Assembly: GCF_004153445.1 (NCBI RefSeq)
Contig: NZ_SDQC01000002.1
Location: 682,001-746,000 of the forward strand
DNA: 64,000 bases
Source: Allopusillimonas soli
GTDB taxonomy: Bacteria; Pseudomonadota; Gammaproteobacteria; Burkholderiales; Burkholderiaceae_B
Direction: 5' to 3'
Shown here: positions 10,073-18,492 of the stretch, one piece after another
How positions within the stretch are numbered: the stretch's first letter is position 1
Layout of the letters: every line of letters begins with the position of its first letter
Notes under the pieces: model-generated
Seen by the model: only the letters and a program-made list of their open reading frames with translations
Told to the model about the DNA's origin: nothing
Database searches by the model: none
Position numbers and translations under genes: made by a program

Positions 10073-11292
10073 GCCAGGACGTCCAGCCGCGAGCGAACCG
10101 CCGTCAGCCTGCCAACCGATTGCTCCACGCCCATGTCGATGCCCTTCTCTGTGTAAAAGCCGCCATTGACCTGGGTTGTATGGATTACGACATTGCGGAA
10201 GTTGTGAAACAAGCCCATATCCGGCGGCTCATGATCATGCCAGAATGCATCCAGCGTGCCCTGGAAGGTCAGGCCGGGAATACCGTAGATGGGCTGCCCC
10301 AGAGCAATCAGCGGGCGAGAATGCACAAGCGCGGAGCCACCGACCGTGCTGTTTACGGTGACCACGCCCGTTGCATTGCTCAATAAGGTGGGCAAATGTC
10401 CGGTTTCGAGGAAAACGATACGGTCGGCTATGCCATAGCGGCCAGCCAAGTCGCGGGCAATGCGTCCGTGCGGAACAAGGCCGGGGTCCAAGGGGTGGTT
10501 CTTGACGACCAGCACGGCATCGCTTGCGGCATGCGCGGCAAATGACTCCATTACCTGCTCCATCAGCTCAACCATGGTGCGAAAACGCGAATGCGTCCGG
10601 ATCTGCGCGTCGCTGTCCAATTGTAGCGGTAACAGGTAGAAAGCACGGTCGTCGTTGATCAGGCGGGCGATATTTGCTGCATCGACCTGCTTGCGGCGTG
10701 CAATGCGCGTCGATCGGACAAGATAGCCGCTGTATTCTTTCCATGCACTCACGGGAGCATGGGTTTTATATTCGGGAAAAGTCCAGCGATTACCCAAATT
10801 GCAAATGTGATATCGGATGTCGTGCCAAGCTCTTGCCTTGAAAGACGGCCCGAGCGAACGCCCGTTGCGATAACGGGGTACTTTCCTGGCCGCCTCCCGA
10901 TACCATTGTGGGTCTCGCGGCAAGGTCGAATGGCCATTGACACCCTCGCGCTCGAGGGTGAGCCAGTTGGGTCTGAAATAGCCTTCCTCGTAGACGTGGA
11001 CACGCACTTGCTGGCGCTTCGCCAGATCGATGGCCGGACGATGTACTGGTCGCTGGTCGCCGAAGAGAACAACATCGGTCACGCCATGCTTGTGATAGAT
11101 GTCCTGGTAGAAATCCGTAAGGCCGTCCACACCACCACGCCAGGGCACAGCGCCACCGGCGTTCCAGAACGCCGCGTCGCCCCCATTGAAGTTCACCTTC
11201 ACCACCTGGTGGCCTTCTTGATTAAGCCGCTTGCCCAGCCTGGAAAAGAATGGCGAACAGACCCCCTGCAGAAACAGAAACGAACGCGTCAT
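10069..11292 (-). CDS. KpsS-like capsular polysaccharide biosynthesis/export protein
   Basis: The 407-residue protein resembles KpsS/LipB. In group 2 capsules these are cytoplasmic Kdo transferases that build the poly-Kdo linker on the lipid anchor. Supporting segments are the N-terminal FLQGVCSPFFSRLG, FGDQRPVHRPA with VHVYEEGYFRPNW, the KNHPLDPG motif, and VVTVNSTVGGSALVHSRPLIALG near the C-terminus. It is the first gene of a three-gene unit. No kpsC, kpsF/U or kpsMTED export gene lies in the window, so the unit may serve an export locus elsewhere or a different glycolipid. The family call is firm and the exact acceptor is unknown. Confidence 0.85.
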   Translation of the reverse strand: MTRSFLFLQGVCSPFFSRLGKRLNQEGHQVVKVNFNGGDAAFWNAGGAVPWRGGVDGLTDFYQDIYHKHGVTDVVLFGDQRPVHRPAIDLAKRQQVRVHVYEEGYFRPNWLTLEREGVNGHSTLPRDPQWYREAARKVPRYRNGRSLGPSFKARAWHDIRYHICNLGNRWTFPEYKTHAPVSAWKEYSGYLVRSTRIARRKQVDAANIARLINDDRAFYLLPLQLDSDAQIRTHSRFRTMVELMEQVMESFAAHAASDAVLVVKNHPLDPGLVPHGRIARDLAGRYGIADRIVFLETGHLPTLLSNATGVVTVNSTVGGSALVHSRPLIALGQPIYGIPGLTFQGTLDAFWHDHEPPDMGLFHNFRNVVIHTTQVNGGFYTEKGIDMGVEQSVGRLTAVRSRLDVLA

Positions 11293-11414
11293 TTACATGG
11301 AACTATTAGTGTTTTTCTGCCTGCTGCTCATCCCCGGAAGGCGCAAGCAACCCCGCGCCGGACGGTTGGCGGATTAAAGAGCATTCTCCCAGCAATTATT
11401 GTATCAAATAGGCA

Positions 11415-11442
11415 AATATAGCTATTTACAGTGATTTGTTAA
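11415..11442 (-). promoter_or_regulatory. Candidate promoter for the KpsS-SDR-sulfatase unit
   Basis: On the minus strand TTAACA (-35) and TATATT (-10) are 16 nt apart in a strikingly AT-rich block (about 11395-11460) in an otherwise GC-rich region. It would leave a leader of about 115 nt before the kpsS-like ATG. It rests on consensus similarity only. Confidence 0.35.
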
Positions 11443-11567
11443 TAATTTGAAATTTTAGGCTTGTGTGCGCCGTGAGGCGCGGGAAAGTGTCGCCCAGCCT
11501 GTTCAGCGGCCACAAGCCGCGAAGCGGCTGGGTCGCAAGCCAATGGAGACGTCTGGGTCAGCGCGGG

Positions 11568-12455
11568 CTAAGCGGCCGCGCCCATGCGCCGGGCTGCTGC
11601 GTCGGCCCAGCGGTACGCGACCGCGGGCGAGGCCACGCAGCAGGCATGCTCGGTCACGACTCGCACGGCCCTTTCCAGTAGTTGAATATCCGCCTCATGC
11701 TGCCGGGCAACATGCGGATCCTCGAAAAAAATGACACGCTGGCAGCGCCGCTCGAGCACTTGATCGGCTATTTGCGCATCGCCGCCCAGGGGGCCGCTCA
11801 GGTAGGCATGAACCCAGGGCGCGGAGCGAGGCCAGCCGCGCGACCATGCGAGCTCGTTGAGCCGCCCGCTGGTTGTGCCGGTGCCGACACGCCGCGCAAA
11901 CCGCGACAGCAAATCGAAATGCCTGCTTGCAAACTCTACCATCTGATTCTTCAGCGCATCATGGGCGATCAGCGCCAGGGTTTGATGTGAAAAATCGAAC
12001 AAATCATCAACAGCCGTGTCCGCAGGCAATCCGGCTGCGATACGTTCTATCTCCACCCATTCCACGGCACCCATAAGCGTGGACACAAAAGGACGGCCAT
12101 GCGTAATGCATTGCCGCTTCAGAGCCAAGGCCTCGGGAAAAATAGAGGATGGGTCGACAGGATCGATGAGATAAATGGCGCCGTCAAACGGCTCGGAGCC
12201 GTCTCGACCTTCGGTTACGCGCGCCACCAGCTTCATGAGCCCGCCTTCACGGCCATAAGGATAGCGGATCAGGCCAGAGTAGTTTTGCAACAGACCGGAG
12301 CGCTCGATGGCGTCACAGGTACGGCCCACGGTATGGAACTGTATGCCCAGTTCGCGCACGCCCCCAGCCGATCGTTCGAGCCATTTGAAAAGCGCAGCGC
12401 CGTAGGTTTCATGGTGGAGCCGGTTGGCCGCCAGGCCGAATCGCAACACAGGCAT
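11568..12455 (-). CDS. Tandem methylglyoxal-synthase-fold protein (N-domain degenerate)
   Basis: The C-terminal half (about residues 158-290) matches methylglyoxal synthase, which converts dihydroxyacetone phosphate to methylglyoxal. The phosphate-site residues His165, Asp166 and Lys169 (IAHDALK), GTGTTSG at 191-197, SGPLGGD with catalytic Asp226, and DP at 246-247 followed by His253 and Asp256 all align with E. coli MgsA. The N-terminal half looks like a second copy of the fold (YPYGREGGL, IYLIDP at 94-99, PFVSTLMGAVEWV), but the His-Asp-Lys triad, the catalytic Asp and the His are gone. Ordinary MgsA is about 130-150 residues, so 295 is double. It lies 76 nt downstream of iscA. A regulatory role for the N-domain is a guess. 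Confidence 0.7.
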   Translation of the reverse strand: MPVLRFGLAANRLHHETYGAALFKWLERSAGGVRELGIQFHTVGRTCDAIERSGLLQNYSGLIRYPYGREGGLMKLVARVTEGRDGSEPFDGAIYLIDPVDPSSIFPEALALKRQCITHGRPFVSTLMGAVEWVEIERIAAGLPADTAVDDLFDFSHQTLALIAHDALKNQMVEFASRHFDLLSRFARRVGTGTTSGRLNELAWSRGWPRSAPWVHAYLSGPLGGDAQIADQVLERRCQRVIFFEDPHVARQHEADIQLLERAVRVVTEHACCVASPAVAYRWADAAARRMGAAA

Positions 12456-12531
12456 GGTTCAGAGGCCGCGCAGGGCCTGAATTGGTGAGAGAATGCCTTG
12501 GAAATGCAGCGAAATCCAGGGCCGTGCCTGG

Positions 12532-12855
12532 CTAGACCGTGAAAGACTCGCCGCAGCCGCAGGACGCCTTTTCGTTGGGATTGGCAAAACGGAAGCCTTC
12601 ATTCAACCCTTCGCGCGTGAAATCGACCTCGGTGCCCTCCAGGAATGGCAGACTTTTGGCGTCTACATACAGCTTGATGCCATGCTGTTCAAAAAGCAGA
12701 TCGCCGTCTTTGGCCTCATCAACATAGTCAAGTTTGTATGCCAAGCCGGAGCAGCCTGTCATTTTGACGCCCAGGCGCAAGCCCAGGCCCTTGCCTCGCC
12801 TTTGGATATAGCGTTGGATGTGATCCGCTGCGCGTTCTGTAAGCGTGATAGCCAT
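12532..12855 (-). CDS. iscA: A-type Fe-S carrier IscA
   Basis: IscA is a small carrier that passes Fe-S clusters from the IscU scaffold to target proteins. With the start at MAITLTERAAD the protein has 107 residues. The three cluster-binding cysteines are all present: one in MTGCSGLAY and two in the C-terminal CGCGESF. Longer in-frame starts run through iscU and were rejected. It is the last recognisable isc gene here. It lies 5 nt after iscU, and the next gene downstream is the methylglyoxal-synthase-like gene rather than the usual hscB. Confidence 0.95.
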   Translation of the reverse strand: MAITLTERAADHIQRYIQRRGKGLGLRLGVKMTGCSGLAYKLDYVDEAKDGDLLFEQHGIKLYVDAKSLPFLEGTEVDFTREGLNEGFRFANPNEKASCGCGESFTV

Positions 12856-12860
12856 GATCC

Positions 12861-13244
12861 TCAACCTTGATACTTCTGCTTGAAATCCTGCACGGCTGCC
12901 TTGATGGCGTTTTCGGCCAAGATGGAACAATGCAGCTTGACCGGCGGCAAGGCGAGTTCGTGCGCGATGTCGACGTTGCTGATGCCCAGCGCCTGGTCGG
13001 GCGTCTTGCCGGTTACCCAGACTGTGGCGAGCGAACTCGATGCGATGGCGCAGCCGCAACCATAAGTTTTGAACCGTGCTTCCTCGATGATACCCGATTC
13101 GCCGACGCGAATCTGCAGCTTCATGACTTCACCCTGGGACGGTGCACCCACCAGACCTGTACCCACTCGGGCAACCGACGCATCGAACGAACCGACATTG
13201 CGTGGATTCAGGTAATGATCGAGAACTTGTTCAGTGTATGCCAT
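12861..13244 (-). CDS. iscU: Fe-S cluster assembly scaffold IscU
   Basis: IscU is the scaffold on which new [2Fe-2S] clusters are built from sulfur supplied by IscS. The protein is 127 residues, the standard length. It has the three ligand cysteines (TYGCGCAIASSS region and KLHCSILAENAI) and the LPPVK motif that HscA recognises. Its ATG shares one base with the iscS stop (TAATG), so translation is coupled. The retained LPPVK motif implies that the cell still has an HscA chaperone, although hscBA are not adjacent. Confidence 0.97.
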   Translation of the reverse strand: MAYTEQVLDHYLNPRNVGSFDASVARVGTGLVGAPSQGEVMKLQIRVGESGIIEEARFKTYGCGCAIASSSLATVWVTGKTPDQALGISNVDIAHELALPPVKLHCSILAENAIKAAVQDFKQKYQG

Positions 13245-14458
13245 TAATGTGAGGCCCATGTGACAGAATTCAAGTCTATCCCCTGCTCGACCATTTCCCA
13301 GAGGGGAGAAATTTCACGCAGGCGATCGACCTGTCGCCTGATGATGTCGACTGCCGTATCGATATCCTCGCCGCTGGTAAAGCGTCCCAGCGTCAGCCGC
13401 AATGAACTGTGGGCGAGCTCGTCGGACCGGCCCAGGGCACGAAGAACGTAGGACGGCTCCATACTCGCTGAAGTGCAGGCTGAACCACTGGACACTGCCA
13501 GCTCAGAGAGGGACATGATAAGGGCCTCGCCCTCGACATGATCGAAGCTGATGTTCAGATTGTGGGGTACCCGCTGCGTCATGTCGCCATTGATATGGAT
13601 ACCGGGTATGCTGGAAAGGCCCGCCAGCAGGCGATCTCGCAAGGCGCGAATGCGCTCGTTCTCGGCTGCCATCTCGCGGGCCGCCAACTCGAATGCATAG
13701 CCCATGCCCACAATTTGGTGCGTGGGCAGCGTGCCCGAGCGTAGCCCGCGCTCATGCCCGCCGCCGTGTATTTGGGCCAGGACACGCGTACGCGGCTTCC
13801 GGCGCACATACAGGGCACCCACGCCCTTGGGCCCATAGGTCTTGTGAGCGGAGAATGACATCAAATCGACGGGCAGCGTCTGAAGGTCGATGGCGATCTT
13901 GCCGGTCGCCTGGGCAGCGTCCACATGAAACACGGCGCCCTGCTCCCTGCAAAGGGCGCCCAATGCGGCGATATCCTGGATCACACCGATCTCGTTGTTG
14001 ACGAGCATCACTGAGGCAAGAACGGTATCCGGGCGCAACGCGGCCCGGAATGCCTCGATATCGATCAGGCCATTGGGCAGCACATCGAGATAGGTCACTT
14101 CAAAGCCCTCGCGCTCCAGCTCCGCGCAGGTATCCAGAACAGCCTTGTGCTCTGTCTTGACTGTGACGATATGCCTGCCTCTGGCTTGCGCTGCGTGAGC
14201 AGCGCCCTTGATGGCCAGGTTATCGGACTCGGTGGCGCCCGAAGTCCAGATGATCTCCCGCGGCTCAGCCTTGACCAGCCCCGCAACCATGGCACGCGCA
14301 CGCTCCACAGCCTCCTCCGCGTCCCAGCCGTATGCATGGGTGCGCGAGGCCGGGTTGCCGAAGCGCTGATTGAGCCAAGGCACCATCTGCTCCACTACGC
14401 GAGGATCCACGGGCGTGGTGGCGGAATAATCCAGGTAAACAAGCGGCGTGGAAGGCAT
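13244..14458 (-). CDS. iscS: Cysteine desulfurase IscS
   Basis: This PLP enzyme removes sulfur from cysteine for Fe-S cluster, thiamine and tRNA thiolation pathways. The 404 residues match E. coli IscS. Visible motifs are the PLP-lysine segment [12 protein letters not shown], the N-terminal [13 protein letters not shown], and the mobile catalytic-cysteine loop [22 protein letters not shown] clear AGGAG ribosome-binding site precedes the ATG. It is the second gene of iscRSUA, 23 nt after iscR. Confidence 0.97.
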   Translation of the reverse strand: MPSTPLVYLDYSATTPVDPRVVEQMVPWLNQRFGNPASRTHAYGWDAEEAVERARAMVAGLVKAEPREIIWTSGATESDNLAIKGAAHAAQARGRHIVTVKTEHKAVLDTCAELEREGFEVTYLDVLPNGLIDIEAFRAALRPDTVLASVMLVNNEIGVIQDIAALGALCREQGAVFHVDAAQATGKIAIDLQTLPVDLMSFSAHKTYGPKGVGALYVRRKPRTRVLAQIHGGGHERGLRSGTLPTHQIVGMGYAFELAAREMAAENERIRALRDRLLAGLSSIPGIHINGDMTQRVPHNLNISFDHVEGEALIMSLSELAVSSGSACTSASMEPSYVLRALGRSDELAHSSLRLTLGRFTSGEDIDTAVDIIRRQVDRLREISPLWEMVEQGIDLNSVTWASH

Positions 14459-14481
14459 AAAAGACTCCTGCGGGATGGCGG

Positions 14482-14988
14482 CTAGATCGGCACAGGGCCC
14501 ACCATAGGGATTTCGCGGGCAACACCGCGCTGTTGCGCGACCTGCTGGCTGGCTTCCTGCAGCTGGCGCATGCGCTGCTGATCGACGAGATCTTGCAGGG
14601 ATACCGAATCTAGATAATCAATCATTTTACGATTAAGCGATGCCCAGAGCTCATGGGTCATGCATTTGCCGGTGCCTCCATTCAGGCCGACCGTGCAATC
14701 TTCTTTTCCGCCACAACTGGTTGCATCCATGGGCTCGTCCACCGCGAATATGATGTCGGCGACCGTGATTTTGCGCGCCAACCGCCCCAGGGAGTATCCC
14801 CCGCCCGGACCGCGCATACTTTCGACCAGTTCGTGCCGGCGGAGTTTGCCGAATAATTGCTCCAGATAGGACAGCGATATATTCTGCCGCTTGCTGATCG
14901 TGGCCAGCGTCACGGGTCCGCTGTGCTGGCGCAGGGCCAGATCGATCATGGCGGTAACGGCAAAACGCCCTTTGGTGGTCAAACGCAT
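14482..14988 (-). CDS. iscR: Fe-S-sensing Rrf2-type regulator IscR
   Basis: IscR is a repressor that binds a [2Fe-2S] cluster and tunes the isc operon to Fe-S demand. The 168-residue protein has an Rrf2 winged helix-turn-helix ([14 protein letters not shown], then [19 protein letters not shown] with RGPGGGY). The three ligand cysteines lie in SCGGKEDC and GKCMTHELW. The start at MRLTTKGRF was chosen because AGGAG lies 7 nt upstream and family members begin there. Two probable IscR sites overlap the promoter upstream, so autoregulation is expected. Confidence 0.96.
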   Translation of the reverse strand: MRLTTKGRFAVTAMIDLALRQHSGPVTLATISKRQNISLSYLEQLFGKLRRHELVESMRGPGGGYSLGRLARKITVADIIFAVDEPMDATSCGGKEDCTVGLNGGTGKCMTHELWASLNRKMIDYLDSVSLQDLVDQQRMRQLQEASQQVAQQRGVAREIPMVGPVPI

Positions 14989-15027
14989 GATGACTCCTGA
15001 AAAGGCGGGCGCAACAGGCGCCCGGCA

Positions 15028-15052
15028 ATAACCTAGCATTTCAGTCAAGTAT
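15028..15052 (-). promoter_or_regulatory. Probable type 1 IscR-binding site (proximal)
   Basis: On the minus strand this 25-bp site reads ATACTTGACT, then an AT-rich centre, then CTAGGTTAT. That fits the IscR type 1 pattern of a TTGACT half and an inverted AGTC-like half. It overlaps the -10 box of the iscR promoter and its transcript start region, the arrangement expected for repression. The assignment is by eye from the E. coli consensus. Confidence 0.55.
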
Positions 15053-15076
15053 AGCTAATATCCGACTAATTTGCTA
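15048..15076 (-). promoter_or_regulatory. Candidate iscRSUA promoter
   Basis: On the minus strand TAGCAA (-35, weak) and TATACT (-10, strong) are 17 nt apart. The start point would fall about 50 nt before iscR. It lies between and partly under the two candidate IscR sites. Confidence 0.5.
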
Positions 15077-15082
15077 GGGAAT
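15058..15082 (-). promoter_or_regulatory. Probable type 1 IscR-binding site (distal)
   Basis: A second IscR-like element. On the minus strand the downstream half is TTAGTCGGATAT, an excellent match to the type 1 half-site, while the upstream half (TTCCCTAGCAA) is weaker. It covers the -35 region. Two sites at the iscR promoter is also the arrangement in E. coli. Confidence 0.5.
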
Positions 15083-15255
15083 TACCATGACCAACAGCGA
15101 CACCTCATGGGTGTTCGCACACAAGCGGTCTCAGGCATAACGGCGTGCAGACGGGGAAGCGGAGCGCTAAGAGGCGCATCACGCGCCGACCCCGTTTTGG
15201 ATTGGAGTTTGGGTGCTTCTGGTTCTGGAGGTGCTGTAGCGGCCGGATAGGCTGA

Positions 15256-15744
15256 TCAGGCCGCCTGGTACTGGAGCGCTCGCTTGCGAACGAGTTCCAG
15301 CACGCCCTGACAGGCGTCTTCGAGGTAATCGAGCACCTTGTTGAAGCCCTCGGGCCCGCCGTAGTAAGGGTCGGGCACCGTAGCTTCCTCGAACTCGTTT
15401 GCAAAGCGCATGAGCAGCATGAGCTTGTGCTGATAGACCTTGGGGCACTGCTGCTGCAGCGCGGAAAGATTTTCCCAATCCATGGCCAGAATGAGGTCGA
15501 ACTCGCGGAAATCCTCGGGCGTGATCTGGCGCGCCACGCAGTGGGAGAGTTCGTAGCCACGTTTGCGCGCTGCCGCCTGCGCGCGCGCATCAGGCGCTTC
15601 GCCAATGTGGAAGCTGTGGGTACCAGCAGAATCCGACCCGATCACCCCGGAGAGGCCAGCCTCGTCAACCAAATGACGAAAGACGCCCTCTGCGCTCGGC
15701 GAGCGGCAGATGTTACCCATGCAAACGAAAAGTACCTTAGTCAT
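15256..15744 (-). CDS. Low-molecular-weight protein-tyrosine phosphatase
   Basis: The 162-residue protein is a cytoplasmic LMW-PTP. The P-loop CMGNICRS has the nucleophile Cys8 and Arg14, and the general-acid loop is VPDPYYGG near the C-terminus. Relatives dephosphorylate bacterial tyrosine kinases that govern exopolysaccharide synthesis, but several act more broadly. The start at MTKVLFVCMGN puts the P-loop in its standard position, and longer forms add 19 unrelated residues. It lies upstream of iscR on the same strand with a separate intervening promoter. A link to the polysaccharide genes at 7.6-11.3 kb is possible but not shown. Confidence 0.92.
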   Translation of the reverse strand: MTKVLFVCMGNICRSPSAEGVFRHLVDEAGLSGVIGSDSAGTHSFHIGEAPDARAQAAARKRGYELSHCVARQITPEDFREFDLILAMDWENLSALQQQCPKVYQHKLMLLMRFANEFEEATVPDPYYGGPEGFNKVLDYLEDACQGVLELVRKRALQYQAA

Positions 15745-16276
15745 AATAGGCGAAAGTGTGAGGGAAAACCCGTTGCAAGGCAAGGCTTTTTGCAAGACCA
15801 CATTTTTGCTTGCATCAGTGTTGACAAAGGCAAAAAATTAATGCCTGCAAACGATTTAGCGACTATTTTCCATGTGAAAACGATACGGCTGGAAGACGGA
15901 GGAAAATGCCGGCAGGCCCAATATTCATGCACTGCAACAAAACCGCGGACCATGCAAAAAAACCTCGAAGTAATAATGGTAAACCCTAGGTTATACAAAG
16001 GCAATACTACGTTTGCCAGAAGGCCGAAGGTATATTACGGGATGATGAATTTCCCGTGGAGTGTTGGCCTTTACCAACATTGCCTGCCTGACCTTATTGG
16101 ACTCGCACAAAGCAAATCGCGTTCCCGCGGGATGGCCTCCGGCCCGAGACGTCCTGCGTCAGCGATCAATAGCACCCCGCTTTCGCCGTCAGTGTGCCCC
16201 TTGGCTGCGCCGGGTATTCGCGCCTTGGCACCGCGCGCCTCCTCCAGGACACCGAGGACGAATCGGCATTGCAGTT
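15745..16276. other. Gene-less interval between phosphatase and uvrB
   Basis: I find no supportable protein gene here. The half nearest the phosphatase is AT-rich and contains A-runs. Two perfect 6-bp hairpins sit side by side: ACGGGA with TCCCGT (16037-16057) and TGTTGG with CCAACA (16062-16079). Neither has a U-tract. A small RNA or decayed sequence is possible. Open frames crossing it have no family features. Confidence 0.4.
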
Positions 16277-18301
16277 TCAGGTCAGCAGGGCCTTTTCCTT
16301 GAGCCGATTCAAGGCATCGCGCGCCGCGGCAGCCTGCTCAAACTCCAGATTCTTGGCGTGATCGGTCATTAGCTTCGTCAGCCGCCGTATTTCTTTCGCC
16401 AGCGCCTTGTCGTCGCGCAGAATTTCCGCCGGAATGTCATCTTGGGCGGCCTGGGGCTGCGGCGCGCCCATGACGCCATCAATGAGCTCGCGCACCGCCT
16501 TGGATACGCCGCGCGCAGTAATTCCGTGCTGCATATTGAAAGCCAACTGTTTCTGCCGCCGCCTCTCGGTCTCGTCCATGGCCCGCCGCATGGAATCGGT
16601 AACACGATCCGCATACAGAATGGCCTGACCATGGATATTGCGCGCGGCCCGGCCCACCGTCTGAATAAGGCTGCGCTCGGATCGCAGAAAACCCTCCTTG
16701 TCCGCATCGAGTATGGCAACCAGTGACACTTCCGGGATATCCAGGCCTTCGCGCAACAGGTTGATCCCCACCAGCACATCAAACACGCCGAGCCGCAGAT
16801 CGCGGATGATTTCCACACGTTCCACGGTGTCGATGTCGGAGTGGAGATATCGCACCTTCAGGCCATTTTCAGACAGATAGTCGGTAAGATCCTCCGCCAT
16901 GCGCTTCGTGAGGGTGGTGACCAGCACGCGCTCGCCCACGGCAATGCGCTTCTTGGCCTCGCCCAGCAGGTCGTCCACCTGGGTGATCGCGGGGCGAACC
17001 AGCACTTCCGGATCGACCAGCCCGGTCGGCCGCACGACCTGCTCCACGATGCTGTCCGCATGCTCCTGTTCATAGTTGGCGGGTGTCGCGGACACAAACA
17101 CGCACTGACGCATGCGCTGCTCGAATTCCTCGAGCTTGAGCGGCCGGTTATCCACGGCCGAAGGCAGGCGGAAACCAAACTGCACGAGCGTGGACTTGCG
17201 CGACATGTCGCCGCGATACATGGCGCTGAGCTGGCCCATGGTGACATGGCTTTCATCGATGAACATGAGTGCATCCCTCGGCAGATAGTCGATGAGCGTC
17301 GGCGGCGGCTCGCCCGGCGCCGCACCTGACAAGTGGCGCGAGTAATTCTCGATGCCCTTGCAGAAGCCCAGCTCCTGCAGCATTTCCAGATCGAATCGGG
17401 TACGCTGCTCCAGGCGCTGCGCCTCGACCAGCTTTCCCTCATCAACGAAAAATTTGAGGCGATCCCGAAGCTCTTCCTTGATGGTGCCGATAGCCCGCAA
17501 TATGGTGTCCCGCGGCGTTACATAATGCGAGCTGGGGAAAACGGTGAAGCGCGGTATTTTCTGCCTGATCTTGCCCGTAAGCGGATCGAACATTTCCAGA
17601 GACTCGATCTCGTCATCAAAGAGCGTGATGCGCAAGGCCAGCTCGGCGTGCTCAGCCGGGAACACGTCGATGACCTCTCCGCGCGCCCGAAAAATGCCGC
17701 GCGCAAACTCCACATCGTTCCGCTCGTACTGCATCGCTACTAAGCGGCCGAGCAGTTCCTGCCGCGGGATGCGGTCGCCCTCGCGCAGCGTCAGCACCAT
17801 GGCATGATAGTCGCCGGGATTGCCGATACCGTAAATACAGGACACGGTACCGACGATAATCGTGTCGCGCCGCTCCAGCAGGCTTTTGGTTGCAGACAGC
17901 CTCATCTGCTCGATGTGCTCGTTAATCGAGGAGTCTTTCTCGATGAACAGATCACGGGCGGCCACATAGGCTTCGGGCTGATAATAGTCATAATAGGAAA
18001 CGAAATACTCCACCGCATTGCGAGGGAAAAACTCCCGCATTTCCGCATACAGCTGCGCCGCCAATGTTTTATTGGGCGCCAGCACAATGGCTGGCCGGCC
18101 ACAACGGGCAATGACATTGGCCATGGTGTAGGTTTTGCCCGATCCGGTGACGCCCAGCAGGGTTTGGTACATCAGGCCGTCATCAATGCCCTCCACCAAT
18201 CCATTGATCGCTGCAGGCTGATCGCCAGCCGGCGGATAAGGCTGATAAAGCTTGAATGGGCTGTCGGGAAAGTCGATGAAACCGGGCTTGGTGGTGGTCA
18301 T
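16277..18301 (-). CDS. uvrB: Excinuclease ABC subunit B
   Basis: UvrB is the damage-verifying helicase-like subunit of nucleotide excision repair, working with UvrA and UvrC. The 674 residues match the family. Visible features are the Walker [12 protein letters not shown], the DNA-inserting beta-hairpin with [11 protein letters not shown], and helicase motifs (FIDESHV, VGRAARN). The C-terminal UVR coiled coil, [19 protein letters not shown], binds UvrC. The start at [12 protein letters not shown] was preferred to one 29 residues earlier. I found no consensus LexA box at its promoter, although uvrB is often in the SOS regulon. Confidence 0.97.
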   Translation of the reverse strand: MTTTKPGFIDFPDSPFKLYQPYPPAGDQPAAINGLVEGIDDGLMYQTLLGVTGSGKTYTMANVIARCGRPAIVLAPNKTLAAQLYAEMREFFPRNAVEYFVSYYDYYQPEAYVAARDLFIEKDSSINEHIEQMRLSATKSLLERRDTIIVGTVSCIYGIGNPGDYHAMVLTLREGDRIPRQELLGRLVAMQYERNDVEFARGIFRARGEVIDVFPAEHAELALRITLFDDEIESLEMFDPLTGKIRQKIPRFTVFPSSHYVTPRDTILRAIGTIKEELRDRLKFFVDEGKLVEAQRLEQRTRFDLEMLQELGFCKGIENYSRHLSGAAPGEPPPTLIDYLPRDALMFIDESHVTMGQLSAMYRGDMSRKSTLVQFGFRLPSAVDNRPLKLEEFEQRMRQCVFVSATPANYEQEHADSIVEQVVRPTGLVDPEVLVRPAITQVDDLLGEAKKRIAVGERVLVTTLTKRMAEDLTDYLSENGLKVRYLHSDIDTVERVEIIRDLRLGVFDVLVGINLLREGLDIPEVSLVAILDADKEGFLRSERSLIQTVGRAARNIHGQAILYADRVTDSMRRAMDETERRRQKQLAFNMQHGITARGVSKAVRELIDGVMGAPQPQAAQDDIPAEILRDDKALAKEIRRLTKLMTDHAKNLEFEQAAAARDALNRLKEKALLT

Positions 18302-18403
18302 GCTGCCGTTGTCCGTGTAATGAGGGAGGGGGATGGCGCGCAGCGCCGGGCGGAAAACTACCGTTTTGCCGTCACCGCGATGCCGCAAATTGCGCGCCCA
18401 TAC

Positions 18404-18433
18404 TGGACACTATCAGGGTAAACCCCTTATTAT
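18404..18433 (+). promoter_or_regulatory. Candidate promoter for tyrB
   Basis: TGGACA (-35) and TATTAT (-10) lie 18 nt apart in the uvrB-tyrB gap, ending about 60 nt before the tyrB ATG. It is a moderate consensus match only. Confidence 0.3.
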
Positions 18434-18492
18434 CTCATTCATATATTCTTTTTCCCACCCTTCTTTTTTCTCGCACCCAGGCCTCCTTGAAA

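Noticed and set aside
15821-15849. A promoter built on the TTGACA at 15821.
   Set aside because: No -10-like hexamer lies 15-19 nt downstream, and no gene follows on that strand.
18302-18420. A LexA box upstream of uvrB.
   Set aside because: The nearest candidate has CTG and CAG only 8 nt apart instead of 10, so it does not fit the SOS consensus seen at lexA.
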